NCBI GenBank assembly: GCA_003176075.1
Contig: PSRN01000038.1
Span: forward strand, 1-9,835
Direction: 5' to 3'
Source of the DNA: Bdellovibrio sp.
Lineage (GTDB): Bacteria; Bdellovibrionota; Bdellovibrionia; Bdellovibrionales; Bdellovibrionaceae
DNA: 9,835 nt
The notes below the pieces were generated by a model. The model made no database searches. It was not told the DNA's origin and was given only the letters and a program-made list of their open reading frames with translations. Positions 1 through 6,500 of this stretch are shown in pieces (within the stretch, counting starts at the first letter, position 1; each line of letters begins with the position of its first letter). The position numbers and the translations under genes are program-made.

Positions 1-25
1 CCGTGCATAAATCAACGAGGGTCCA

Positions 26-883
26 ATGAAAAACCTGTCCACCGCCGCTGTTCTGCTCGCTTTCAGCTTGTTCTTTCTTGGCTGCGTTCGCATCAATCCG
101 GGCTATGTGGGGATCAGGGTCAACCTGACTGGCGAGCATCGTGGCGTTGAAGATTATCCCACGGTCAACGGCTGGATTCTCTATTTTCCTTTAACCCAAT
201 CGATCTATGAGTACCCCACCTTCATGCAGACAGCCATTTGGACTGCCTCTCCCCACGAGGGCCGGCCCATTGATGAATCCATTACTTTCAACGACCGGGA
301 TCAAGTGACGATCTCGGCGGATATCAATCTCAGCTACTCATTGGACGCCACGAAAGTACCGGCCTTTTACGTCCAGTTTCGCAGCGATAAGATCGACGAT
401 TTCACCCATGGGTATTTGCGCAACGTGGCCCGCGACGCCTTTAATTCGTTAGCCTCGAGGTATTCCTTCGATGAAATCAACGGCGCGAAGAAGGATGATT
501 TTCTGACCAAGGTTGCGGAAAAAATCAATCAGGATGTGGGCCGCTTCGGCGTTCAAATTCATCAGTTTGGTTTTGTCGGAGCCCTTCGGCCGCCCCACAA
601 TATCGCTGAATCCATCAACATGAAAATTCAAGCGGTTCAGCGCGCGATTCAGGCCGAAAACGAACTTCGCGAAGCACGCGCTCAGGCGGCCAAGATGGTC
701 GCCCGCGCCGAGGGAGAAGCGCGATCCAACGAACTGCTGACGAAGTCGATCACGCCGACATTGATCGAATGGCGGCGACTTGAAATCACCGCCAGAGCCA
801 TCGAAAGATGGGATGGACGCCGGCCCACGGTGGAAGGCAGTGGCAGCGGATTACTTTTGAATCTCGGGTCGGAGAAAAGATAG
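26..883 (+). CDS. SPFH/band-7 (prohibitin-like) domain lipoprotein
   Basis: The 285-residue product begins with a short basic/hydrophobic leader ending in a lipobox-like FLGC, so Cys20 is the likely lipidated residue. PGYVGI follows directly, typical of the start of an SPFH domain (about residues 22-200). The middle carries the family pattern ITFNDRDQVTISADINLSY and a THGYLRNVARDAFN helix. Residues 200-235 form an Ala/Glu/Arg-rich helix with AKMVARAEGEA, as in prohibitin and stomatin relatives. Known relatives form membrane-associated oligomeric rings that scaffold membranes or modulate proteases; the partner here is unknown. A lipid anchor in place of the usual transmembrane helix suggests an envelope location outside the cytoplasm. 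A GAGG at 17-20 lies five bases before the ATG, supporting this start. It converges on the next gene, with 20 bp between stops. Family is fairly certain, cellular role is not. Confidence 0.85.
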   Translation: MKNLSTAAVLLAFSLFFLGCVRINPGYVGIRVNLTGEHRGVEDYPTVNGWILYFPLTQSIYEYPTFMQTAIWTASPHEGRPIDESITFNDRDQVTISADINLSYSLDATKVPAFYVQFRSDKIDDFTHGYLRNVARDAFNSLASRYSFDEINGAKKDDFLTKVAEKINQDVGRFGVQIHQFGFVGALRPPHNIAESINMKIQAVQRAIQAENELREARAQAAKMVARAEGEARSNELLTKSITPTLIEWRRLEITARAIERWDGRRPTVEGSGSGLLLNLGSEKR

Positions 884-904
884 CGCGCCCATGGCGGCTT
901 CGCT
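871..904 (-). terminator. Possible intrinsic terminator for the minus-strand orphan gene
   Basis: Read on the minus strand, AGCG and GCC (904-901 and 898-896) can pair with GGC and CGCT (889-887 and 885-882) around a six-base loop, with a small AA/G internal bulge. An imperfect T-rich stretch (ATCTTTTCTCC, 881-871) follows. The stem touches the stop codon of the orphan gene and overlaps the 3' end of the SPFH gene. The stem is short and the T-tract interrupted, so the call is tentative. Confidence 0.35.
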
Positions 905-2397
905 CAGCGATGGCCGGGAACCTGAGGAGCAGGGGCGGGCGCGGCAGGTTTTTTTTGCCGCTCCTCGGGACCCGTCAGATGAAGACACGTCTTTACCGTA
1001 TCTTCCATCGCGTCCAAGAGCTCCTGACTCACATTGGGCTTTGATTCCCGCTCGAGGCCCAAAAATTCGTCGGAAACGGCGTCGGCCGCGACCTGTTTCG
1101 TTTCAGTCTTAACCGTCTCTTTGGCGCTTTCAACGCCGACTTCACCAGCAAGTTCTTCGAGGGACGCAATCCCCGGCGCAAGTTCCTCGGCAACCACTGC
1201 TGTTTCCGTCGCCCCTAGTGCAACGGTCGCGGTTTTTGCCATTCCTCGCGCCAATGGATAAAGGGTCAGGAGGGCCAGGGCGGCGGACACAGCATCTCCG
1301 CCTTGGTAGGTTCTCAACTGATCAAATTTTCTTGCTCGAGCCGCCGGGGACAGCGCTTTCAATTCAGTTCGCAGCCGAAAAAAGTCGTCGACACTGTCAA
1401 GCGCCTCGTCTTTCAACAAGCCGATAGCTGTGCCGCAACTGACCATTCCGATCACCTTGATCGTCTTGGCATGCGGCAAAGGCAAGCTTGCGGCTGGTCC
1501 AAAGGGTTTTAGGACCTCACAAAGGACCCCGCTCGAAATGGTAAGTCCCGCGCTTGCAAGGTTCATCACCGAATCCTTGATGAGACGGGCTTCAAAACCC
1601 TTGCGCGCGCATTCTCGTTGCGATGGTTCAAATGATTGTATAACTGCCTGGCGAAAGAGCGAATTGAGCCTGGCTCTCCGGAGGTCGGCGCTTGTGGGCT
1701 CCTTCACCGCGATGTTCGCATCGATGATTCGTTGAGCGATGGCCTGAGCTTTCTTTGTATCGAAAGTCTCTTGACCCTCCACCGATGCCGCATCAACAAA
1801 AAGATTCCTGTTGCGGATGATTGGAATACCCGACCCTGGGCTTTCGTGCCTAAAAAAGATAGGCAAGGTACCACGATAGGCCTCCAACTGTGTCATGGCT
1901 GTTCGGACTCCGTGACAGCTCAATTCCCGGTGCGCCCGTACATCCGGATCCAAATCAACGAGAATTCCCAAATACCATTTCTTCGCTTCGGCCCGAAGGC
2001 GGGGACTGGCATGAGGGGGAAGTCCCGAATCGGGGTCCCTTCGGTCATCACTTCGACGAAAAGGTTGATAATCCAAGAAGTTCACGCCGTTCAGTTCGGT
2101 GAGGAGGCTGATTCGTCGAGCATGGGTTTCGGCTCTGTTCTTGATGATCTTTGTCGGTGCCTCGCACTCAGGCACTCCAGGCTTGGCAAAACAATCCCTC
2201 AATTGAATCACCACCTGAGTGGTATCTTCGTTGGCCTGTTTATACTGCTTGATAACTGCCGCATCCAATTGATCATCAACCGACTTGCATTTATCGTGCA
2301 TCACGGGAACTCCTCCCGCCTGAGCCTCCTGCATTAGGGGGAAATCACCCAACACGAAAAAGAAAACGAAAAAGACAATGAAAGTGAGAATTGCCAT
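904..2397 (-). CDS. Exported orphan protein with eight cysteines
   Basis: I do not recognise this family. From the ATG at 2397 the product has 497 residues. A very hydrophobic leader (residues 3-17, rich in Phe and Val) ends in QEAQA before GG, giving a good signal peptidase I site near residue 27, although the leader lacks the usual basic N-region. The mature part has eight cysteines (about 37, 69, 78, 161, 263, 293, 321, 471), an even number that would allow disulfides outside the cytoplasm. Two hydrophobic stretches (about 276-330 and 365-415) could be buried helices or membrane contacts, and the C-terminus is a Pro/Ala tail (about 484-494). An in-frame GTG at 2424 would add nine residues but lacks a ribosome site, whereas GGGGGAG lies about 11 bases before the ATG. 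Function unknown; export is a sequence-based inference. Confidence 0.8.
   Translation of the reverse strand: MAILTFIVFFVFFFVLGDFPLMQEAQAGGVPVMHDKCKSVDDQLDAAVIKQYKQANEDTTQVVIQLRDCFAKPGVPECEAPTKIIKNRAETHARRISLLTELNGVNFLDYQPFRRSDDRRDPDSGLPPHASPRLRAEAKKWYLGILVDLDPDVRAHRELSCHGVRTAMTQLEAYRGTLPIFFRHESPGSGIPIIRNRNLFVDAASVEGQETFDTKKAQAIAQRIIDANIAVKEPTSADLRRARLNSLFRQAVIQSFEPSQRECARKGFEARLIKDSVMNLASAGLTISSGVLCEVLKPFGPAASLPLPHAKTIKVIGMVSCGTAIGLLKDEALDSVDDFFRLRTELKALSPAARARKFDQLRTYQGGDAVSAALALLTLYPLARGMAKTATVALGATETAVVAEELAPGIASLEELAGEVGVESAKETVKTETKQVAADAVSDEFLGLERESKPNVSQELLDAMEDTVKTCLHLTGPEERQKKPAAPAPAPQVPGHR
919..956 (+). terminator. Possible weak terminator for the SPFH gene, inside the 3' end of the opposing gene
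   Basis: AACCTG (919-924) and CAGGTT (945-950) form a perfect 6-bp inverted repeat with a 20-base G-rich loop, followed directly by six more T residues (951-956). A second inverted repeat, GCGGCA/TGCCGC (941-946 and 956-961), overlaps it with the T-run in its loop, so alternative folds compete. The site sits within the last codons of the convergent gene, 36 bp past the SPFH stop. The loop is long and the stem modest; this is a candidate only. Confidence 0.3.
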
Positions 2398-2482
2398 TAC
2401 GGAAATTTCTCCCCCAAATTGCACTCATTTGTGAGCCAACAAAAATCACGCAAAAAAAATGATCGTCAGAACCTTAATTCAA

Positions 2483-2512
2483 AGTTAAGATCCAAAATGA
2501 CTCGGCGGTCAA
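2483..2512 (-). promoter_or_regulatory. Candidate promoter for the exported orphan gene
   Basis: On the minus strand TTGACC (2512-2507) matches the sigma-70 -35 consensus at five of six positions. It is followed after 18 bases by TTAACT (2488-2483), a poor -10 match. A small inverted repeat CTTAA/TTAAG (2473-2489) overlaps the -10 and could bind a regulator. It lies about 86 bp upstream of the ATG. Only the -35 is convincing. Confidence 0.3.
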
Positions 2513-2524
2513 GGTGATCTGTGG

Positions 2525-2592
2525 TGCGACTATTGTATGACTATTGAGTGTGACTATTGTGTGACTATTTGAGCGTGGCTATTTGAGCGTGA
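2525..2592. repeat. Degenerate tandem repeat, GTGTGACTATT-type units
   Basis: GACTATT occurs at 2528, 2539, 2552 and 2563, with GGCTATT at 2577, giving steps of 11, 13, 11 and 14 bases. The last two units are nearly identical 14-mers (CTATTTGAGCGTGG at 2565-2578 and CTATTTGAGCGTGA at 2579-2592). The array ends about 50 bp before the Nudix start, where it would fall in the 5' leader or promoter. Slippage-derived sequence or clustered binding sites are both possible. Confidence 0.75.
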
Positions 2593-2631
2593 AGAATATG
2601 GCTTTTGGATGAGGAAAATTGCAGAACAAGG

Positions 2632-2636
2632 AAGGA
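2632..2636 (+). promoter_or_regulatory. Ribosome binding site that decides the Nudix start
   Basis: AAGGA at 2632-2636 lies six bases before the GTG at 2643, a near-ideal spacing. It favours this GTG over the in-frame TTG at 2619, which would place the Shine-Dalgarno inside the coding region and add eight residues with no role in the Nudix fold. Confidence 0.65.
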
Positions 2637-2642
2637 ACTCAG

Positions 2643-3095
2643 GTGGAAACGGAAACGGGCAAAAATCGGCGTCCGAAGCGTTTACAATGGATTCCTGTCG
2701 TTGCTGGATTTCTGCGTCGGGGCAACACCGTTTTGGTCGGGCAGCGCCCCGAAAATCATTCTCTCGCTGGACTGTGGGAGTTTCCTGGGGGAAAGATCGA
2801 AGCCGGTGAAACACCTGAAATTGCTTTGGCCAGGGAGCTGCGGGAAGAGCTGGGGATCGAAGCGGAAATCGGCGATCTCAAGATCGCGGCGACTCATTCG
2901 TATGGAGAAGTGAATATTTTGATCTTGTTTTATGAGATTCTTTTTTGGAAAGGCGAACCCAAAGCCAAGCATCATCTGATGCTGGAATGGATTGAACCGC
3001 GCGACTTGATGAACCGGCCGATTCCCGAAGCCAATAAGAAAATGATGGATCGTTTGATGAAGGCCCTAGGACAACCATGGCCAAAATCGTCCTGA
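2643..3095 (+). CDS. Nudix hydrolase, MutT-type (8-oxo-dGTP diphosphatase-like)
   Basis: The product has 150 residues from the chosen GTG. It carries a complete Nudix box GX5EX7REUXEEXGU, beginning at GGKIEAGE and ending RELREELGI (about residues 49-72), with all metal-binding glutamates present. WEFPGG just before the box, and VVAGFL with LVGQRPEN upstream, are typical of MutT-type enzymes, which hydrolyse oxidised dGTP to its monophosphate and so limit mutations. Length fits the family (about 130-150). Substrate cannot be fixed from sequence: other Nudix enzymes act on nucleotide sugars or dinucleotides, relevant because the gene overlaps a glycosyltransferase-like gene by 19 bp. No signal peptide; cytoplasmic. 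The start rests on the AAGGA site; a TTG at 2619 is the alternative. Confidence 0.9.
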   Translation: METETGKNRRPKRLQWIPVVAGFLRRGNTVLVGQRPENHSLAGLWEFPGGKIEAGETPEIALARELREELGIEAEIGDLKIAATHSYGEVNILILFYEILFWKGEPKAKHHLMLEWIEPRDLMNRPIPEANKKMMDRLMKALGQPWPKSS

Positions 3096-4102
3096 TTGCC
3101 GAAGAACTCAACTCGGTTTCCTGGGCCTTCGCACTGTCCCTCCATGAACAGCGTCAAGAGGTCCTTCTCGTCTCGGCGGCAAATCCGAACTTTTCTGAAA
3201 TCCCGCCCTTTCCGGTGCTCACACCCTTTCGCCGTTGGCGGCTTCGTGAAGCGACGCGGATTTTACCGCGCATTCTCGCCTGGAACCCGGATATCTGGCA
3301 TTTTCTCTTCACGTCGGATCACTTTCGATCGCGCCCGTCCCATTGGGTCATGGCCGCCGTGGCGCACGCCATTCCCCACCGAACTCTGGCGGGTTCGTTC
3401 TTTTCCAACAATCAGCTCAAGACCTACACCGACCTTGCATTCTTGAACCTCTTTGACTTGCGAACGTTCGGAAGTCGAACCCAGCTGATGCGGGTGAAAA
3501 GGCGAGCCCCGTTCTGGCGGCCCGGCCTCAACGAAGTTCTGCCTCCGCTCGAACACCAGGTGACAACCGAGCGGGAACGCCTCCGCCCGGAGCTTGAGAA
3601 ACTGCAAGTGAACCTGTCTCCTTACATACTGGTTCCGGATCCGCCGCCAGCGCAGTTGAATGCCGCGGTCTTGCAAAAACGCGGGCTCGAGATTCTTTTG
3701 TTGAGCGACCGGTTCGTTGCCCGCTCGCCTTACTTTTATTCCGGACCCCTCAACAACGCCGAATTGGAGTTCCTTTTGCGGCACAGCCAAGCCCTGTTGC
3801 TGGCCGAGTGCGATCTCTCGATTCTGGAGCTTCGCCGATACCACGAATGGGCGGAACGCACCGAAACGCCGCTCCTTGTGACACCCTACCAGAACGAGCT
3901 GTTGCCGGGAATCTGTTGGAATCAAAAATCCGGGTGGATTCTCGATCAGGGGCTGGCCAGCCTGCCCGCTCTCCTCGACTCCAATCCGCGGCTGGAGCTG
4001 GCCAAGGGCTTCGCGGGTCTCTCCAAACACGAGTTGATGGACTCCACGCTCAACGAGCTCTTGCGCTTGTATCAGCGCGCCTTTGTGGCCCGTTGGTCGT
4101 AG
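3077..4102 (+). CDS. Divergent GT-B-fold glycosyltransferase-like protein
   Basis: The 341-residue product opens with MAKIVLIAEE and a following SLHEQRQEVLLVSA, the beta-alpha-beta start of a Rossmann-like GT-B N-domain. NPDIWHFLFTSDHF (about 70-83) matches the 'PDIxH' strand common in GT4 enzymes. Near the C-terminus, LLLAECDLSILELRRYHEWAERTETPLLVTP (about 240-270) aligns with the GT4 donor-site helix, but Glu244 and Glu251 are spaced EX6E rather than EX7E and no Gly-rich donor loop is clear. It is shorter than most GT4 proteins (about 370-400). No signal peptide; presumably cytoplasmic. AGGA at 3068-3071 precedes the ATG by five bases. The gene starts inside the Nudix gene, implying translational coupling. 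Its TAG stop is the first three bases of an 8-bp tandem array. Fold is probable; activity and substrate are unknown. Confidence 0.6.
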   Translation: MAKIVLIAEELNSVSWAFALSLHEQRQEVLLVSAANPNFSEIPPFPVLTPFRRWRLREATRILPRILAWNPDIWHFLFTSDHFRSRPSHWVMAAVAHAIPHRTLAGSFFSNNQLKTYTDLAFLNLFDLRTFGSRTQLMRVKRRAPFWRPGLNEVLPPLEHQVTTERERLRPELEKLQVNLSPYILVPDPPPAQLNAAVLQKRGLEILLLSDRFVARSPYFYSGPLNNAELEFLLRHSQALLLAECDLSILELRRYHEWAERTETPLLVTPYQNELLPGICWNQKSGWILDQGLASLPALLDSNPRLELAKGFAGLSKHELMDSTLNELLRLYQRAFVARWS

Positions 4103-4139
4103 GATCTTAGGATCTTAGGATCGTAGAATTTTAGGATCG
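4100..4139. repeat. Five-unit 8-bp tandem repeat (TAGGATCT/G) starting at a stop codon
   Basis: Five uninterrupted octamers run TAGGATCT, TAGGATCT, TAGGATCG, TAGAATTT, TAGGATCG. The first TAG is the stop codon of the preceding glycosyltransferase-like gene. Since eight is not a multiple of three, the repeated TAG falls in all three reading frames, so the array blocks readthrough in every frame. It has no strong hairpin and does not look like a terminator. Confidence 0.85.
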
Positions 4140-4267
4140 CACGAACCACTTCTTTCCCCTTCGATTGAACGACTTGATTGTGTGCTCAATCTTCGTCATC
4201 CTTGTCACTGTGGAGGTGCCGAAACCACTTGTGGCGTAGGTACCGCCTTGAAAAAAAGGGGTTTATC
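4103..4267. other. Intergenic region before the outer-membrane protein gene
   Basis: After the octamer array the region holds several small dyads, including GATTG/CAATC (4176-4180 and 4187-4191) and CCACTTGTGG (4225-4234). AAGGGG at 4256-4261 lies six bases before the ATG at 4268 and is the ribosome site for the next gene. A possible -35 TTGAAC near 4165 has no good -10 partner, so I do not call a promoter. The reading frame of the next gene stays open back to about 4178 but has no plausible start there. Confidence 0.5.
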
Positions 4268-5137
4268 ATGTCTACCGGGTTCCGATGTTTCGCGATTCTT
4301 GCCGTTTCAGCGTTCACGCCATGGGCAGGGGCCGTGGCCATCGAGTCATTTTACGTCGTCAATCAAAAACCAGACCGAAATCTCGTCGAGTTCAGCTATG
4401 GCTACGCCGAGGAGACCTTTCGCGCCGCCAATCCTATCGCGGGCTCCAAGGGCGCCGACACCGCCCACTCGATCACAGCCAGTTACCGCCATGATTTGGA
4501 CCAAAGCCAAAGCGCGTGGCTTGGAACCCAGCTGGTGGGTCGGAAGATGACGGCGGCGGGCGAAGACTCCTGGTCGGCGGTGGGGCTCGGCGATCTTAAT
4601 TTTGGTTATAAGAATGGGTGGATTTTCGACTGGGTCACGGTGGTGGGGGGAATATCGGGGAGTTTGAGTCCTGGCATCGCGGCGGATCCCCGGTGGGGGC
4701 ACGTGGAGCGGGTCAATAATTTCTCCGGTTATCAACGAATTTCCCCCTTCTTCGGAGTCGAGTCCTACTCGGGAAATGTGGCCGTCGGCGGCCTTGTTGA
4801 CCTTGGCATTTTCTCTGATATTCGTTACGAAGACGCCGGCCGCGCCGTCATCGCCACCAACACCCACCGCTTTATTCCGCATTATAAATGCTTCTTGGAA
4901 ATCCCCGTCAGCCGGCGATGGAATTGGGGCATGGAAATGTCAGTCGGGAGAAGCGATTTCGATCTCGGTCAAACTTTATTTGGCGGCGTTGGCAACGAGT
5001 ATGAAGCGTCGACCTTCGCACAATGGAAAATGGAGCCGGGCTCCACCTTGGTGGCGTCCGTGGCAACAAAAGACAAGAAATATCCCGTCTCCGACACGTC
5101 CTTCGATGTTTCATTGGGCTTACGAAAGGAGCTTTGA
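4268..5137 (+). CDS. Probable outer-membrane beta-barrel protein
   Basis: The 289-residue product starts with a classical signal peptide, MSTGFRCFAILAVSAF through TPWAGA, with likely cleavage after residue 22 (or 24). The mature protein shows alternating polar/hydrophobic strands rich in Gly and aromatics, such as VGLGDLNFGYKNGW (105-118), VAVGGLVDLGIF (171-182), GMEMSVGRSDFDL (221-233) and a final FDVSLGLRKEL. This pattern fits a small beta-barrel of roughly 10-12 strands, but the C-terminal residue is Leu rather than the usual Phe or Trp. I recognise no specific family; a porin-like or transport channel is possible. The ATG is chosen for its AAGGGG site and because the signal peptide begins exactly there. 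The stop overlaps the probable start of the next gene. Export is well supported; the barrel is inferred. Confidence 0.7.
   Translation: MSTGFRCFAILAVSAFTPWAGAVAIESFYVVNQKPDRNLVEFSYGYAEETFRAANPIAGSKGADTAHSITASYRHDLDQSQSAWLGTQLVGRKMTAAGEDSWSAVGLGDLNFGYKNGWIFDWVTVVGGISGSLSPGIAADPRWGHVERVNNFSGYQRISPFFGVESYSGNVAVGGLVDLGIFSDIRYEDAGRAVIATNTHRFIPHYKCFLEIPVSRRWNWGMEMSVGRSDFDLGQTLFGGVGNEYEASTFAQWKMEPGSTLVASVATKDKKYPVSDTSFDVSLGLRKEL
5125..5131 (+). promoter_or_regulatory. AAAGGAG ribosome site inside the barrel gene, for the downstream glycosyltransferase
   Basis: AAAGGAG is a strong Shine-Dalgarno match within the last codons of the barrel gene. It lies only two bases before the TTG at 5134, closer than usual, and five and eight bases before the non-standard codons ATT (5137) and CTG (5140). 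No in-frame ATG or GTG exists nearby, so it points to a non-ATG, coupled start. Confidence 0.55.
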
Positions 5138-6405
5138 TTCTGAACTGGTCGAAACTTTTTTGGCGAAGAAAGAAGACATCTCTGCCGGAACACCTCAACA
5201 TTTGCCTGGTGGCCGCGCGCTTTCCCGTGCTGGGTCGGAGTTCCGACCACGGTTTCTTGTGGCCGCTCGCCCGGGGTCTGGTCCGCAAGGGACACGAAGT
5301 GACGGTGATTTCCTCCAAGAGCCGATTGGGTAAGGCCGAGGTGGTGCGCGATGGTGTGCGCGTTTTTTATCTGCACGAGGGATTTCCCAACATGTCACAG
5401 ATGCCATTTCCCAAAGCCGTGCTCGAAAAATTCAGGCAGCTCCACCGCGAAAAGGCCTTCGATCTGGTTCACTCCTTCGACCGATCCGCCTTTTTGATCG
5501 GCAAGAACCGTCATGCCCTGCAAGTTGCGGTGACTTATGACGTGGAAGCGACCCAGATGTCTCAGCTCTTTTCGATTCTCGGCATGGCCCGGGAAACGGT
5601 GGGCTCGCTGCTTTCCACCGCGGTGGCGGTGGCCTATAAGTTTCTTTCGACATTCTTTGGCGGCGACCACGAACTCCTGTCGACGGCGGACGGCATGTTT
5701 GTCACCAGCCCGCAGCAACGAATTTTTTTGGAGCGTTATTATCTGTATCCGGATTTTCATATTTACGGCGTTCCTTACGGAATTGAAGTGAACACGCCGA
5801 ACCCGACCGTCGAATCGATCGCGCAACTCCGGCAAAAGTACAATTTACCCGAGAACGCCCACATCGTGGTGACGGTGACGGACATGGCTGTACCGGCCGA
5901 GATGACGACGCTGCTGCACGCCTTTGAACGGGTGGCGGTGAAAAAGCCCAGCACTTACCTGGTGATCATCGGCACCGGCGAACATTGGTTTGAGATTGAA
6001 CATGAAATGCTGGGCCTGGCGCTCAACTCGCGGGTCATCATGACGGGCGCGCTCCGCGAAGAAGAAATTTCGGAATGGATATCCATCGCCGAAGTGTTCG
6101 CCAACTTGAGCTCACGCCACACCGGCTTTGAACCCACCATGATCGAGGCGATGGCGAAAAAGAAGGTCATCATCGGGTCGGAGCTTTCACCGATGGCCAA
6201 CATGATCGAGGATGGCCAGGAAGGTTTCTTGCTTCGACCGGCCGACATGGATTCCCTGGCACAACTGCTGGTAGAGCTCTTCTCGGGATCACTGCCGGCT
6301 TTTGAGATCGGCCAGAAGGCCCGCGACAAGGTGAACAATCTTTTTGATCCGCAGAAAATGATCGACGCCCTGGACGACTCCTATCGCCGGGTTCTTTCGA
6401 ACTAG
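5134..6405 (+). CDS. GT4-like glycosyltransferase with altered donor-site residues
   Basis: From the TTG at 5134 the product has 423 residues, usual for GT-B/GT4 enzymes, which transfer sugars from nucleotide-sugar donors to lipid, polysaccharide or protein acceptors. The N-domain begins at LNICLVAARFP (21-31), with GHEVTVIS (53-60) and FDLVHSFDRS (109-118). GVPYGIEVN (212-220) marks the interdomain link. The C-domain has LVIIGTG (276-282), VIMTGAL (301-307) and TGFEPTMIEAMA (330-341). Two deviations stand out. The first Glu of EX7E is Thr330 (second is Glu338), and the usual Arg and Lys-Gly of the donor phosphate loop are Asp250 and Ala255-Glu256. TTGA overlap with the barrel gene suggests coupled translation. 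An ATG at 5023 would overlap that gene by 115 bp without a ribosome site. Fold is confident; activity is uncertain. Confidence 0.85.
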   Translation: MILNWSKLFWRRKKTSLPEHLNICLVAARFPVLGRSSDHGFLWPLARGLVRKGHEVTVISSKSRLGKAEVVRDGVRVFYLHEGFPNMSQMPFPKAVLEKFRQLHREKAFDLVHSFDRSAFLIGKNRHALQVAVTYDVEATQMSQLFSILGMARETVGSLLSTAVAVAYKFLSTFFGGDHELLSTADGMFVTSPQQRIFLERYYLYPDFHIYGVPYGIEVNTPNPTVESIAQLRQKYNLPENAHIVVTVTDMAVPAEMTTLLHAFERVAVKKPSTYLVIIGTGEHWFEIEHEMLGLALNSRVIMTGALREEEISEWISIAEVFANLSSRHTGFEPTMIEAMAKKKVIIGSELSPMANMIEDGQEGFLLRPADMDSLAQLLVELFSGSLPAFEIGQKARDKVNNLFDPQKMIDALDDSYRRVLSN

Positions 6406-6469
6406 GCAGCCGATCAATAGTCGCACTGCATTAGGACCTGTAAGGGCTGGCGCACCCCCCTTGCGTCTG

Positions 6470-6475
6470 TATAAT
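6470..6475 (+). promoter_or_regulatory. TATAAT -10 box upstream of the IHF/HU gene
   Basis: A perfect TATAAT lies 25 bp before the ATG, with AGGAG at 6491-6495 five bases before the start. No good -35 is found at 16-18 bp upstream (CTGGCG region), so activity may depend on the -10 plus an activator. A TG directly abuts the box but is one base off the extended -10 position. Confidence 0.5.
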
Positions 6476-6500
6476 AAGAAAGTGAATTCAAGGAGTTAGG

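Larger units (their letters stand above)
2398..2642. other. Divergent intergenic region between the orphan and Nudix genes
   Basis: This stretch separates two genes read in opposite directions. Its left half is AT-rich, with an A-run at 2452-2459 and the candidate minus-strand promoter. Its right half is filled by a degenerate tandem repeat built on GACTATT. I see no convincing plus-strand promoter for the Nudix gene and no RNA gene. A TTG at 2619 in frame with the Nudix gene lies inside it. Confidence 0.6.

Noticed and set aside
1636..2337. 233-codon plus-strand open frame
   Set aside because: Lies wholly opposite the exported orphan gene. It has low-complexity, arginine/serine-rich, non-protein-like composition and no ribosome site, so it is a shadow frame.
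3263..4030. 255-codon minus-strand open frame
   Set aside because: Antisense to the GT-B-like gene, whose frame has Rossmann-type strands and a good ribosome site. The antisense product has no recognisable motif.
4178..4267. Upstream extension of the barrel gene to a TTG at 4178
   Set aside because: The extension would bury the signal peptide 30 residues in and has no ribosome site; the ATG at 4268 has AAGGGG at six bases.
4346..4882. 178-codon minus-strand open frame
   Set aside because: Antisense to the barrel gene, no signal or motif; explained by codon bias.
5023..5133. ATG at 5023 as the start of the GT4-like gene
   Set aside because: It would overlap the barrel gene by 115 bp, lacks a ribosome site, and adds residues unlike any GT4 N-terminus.
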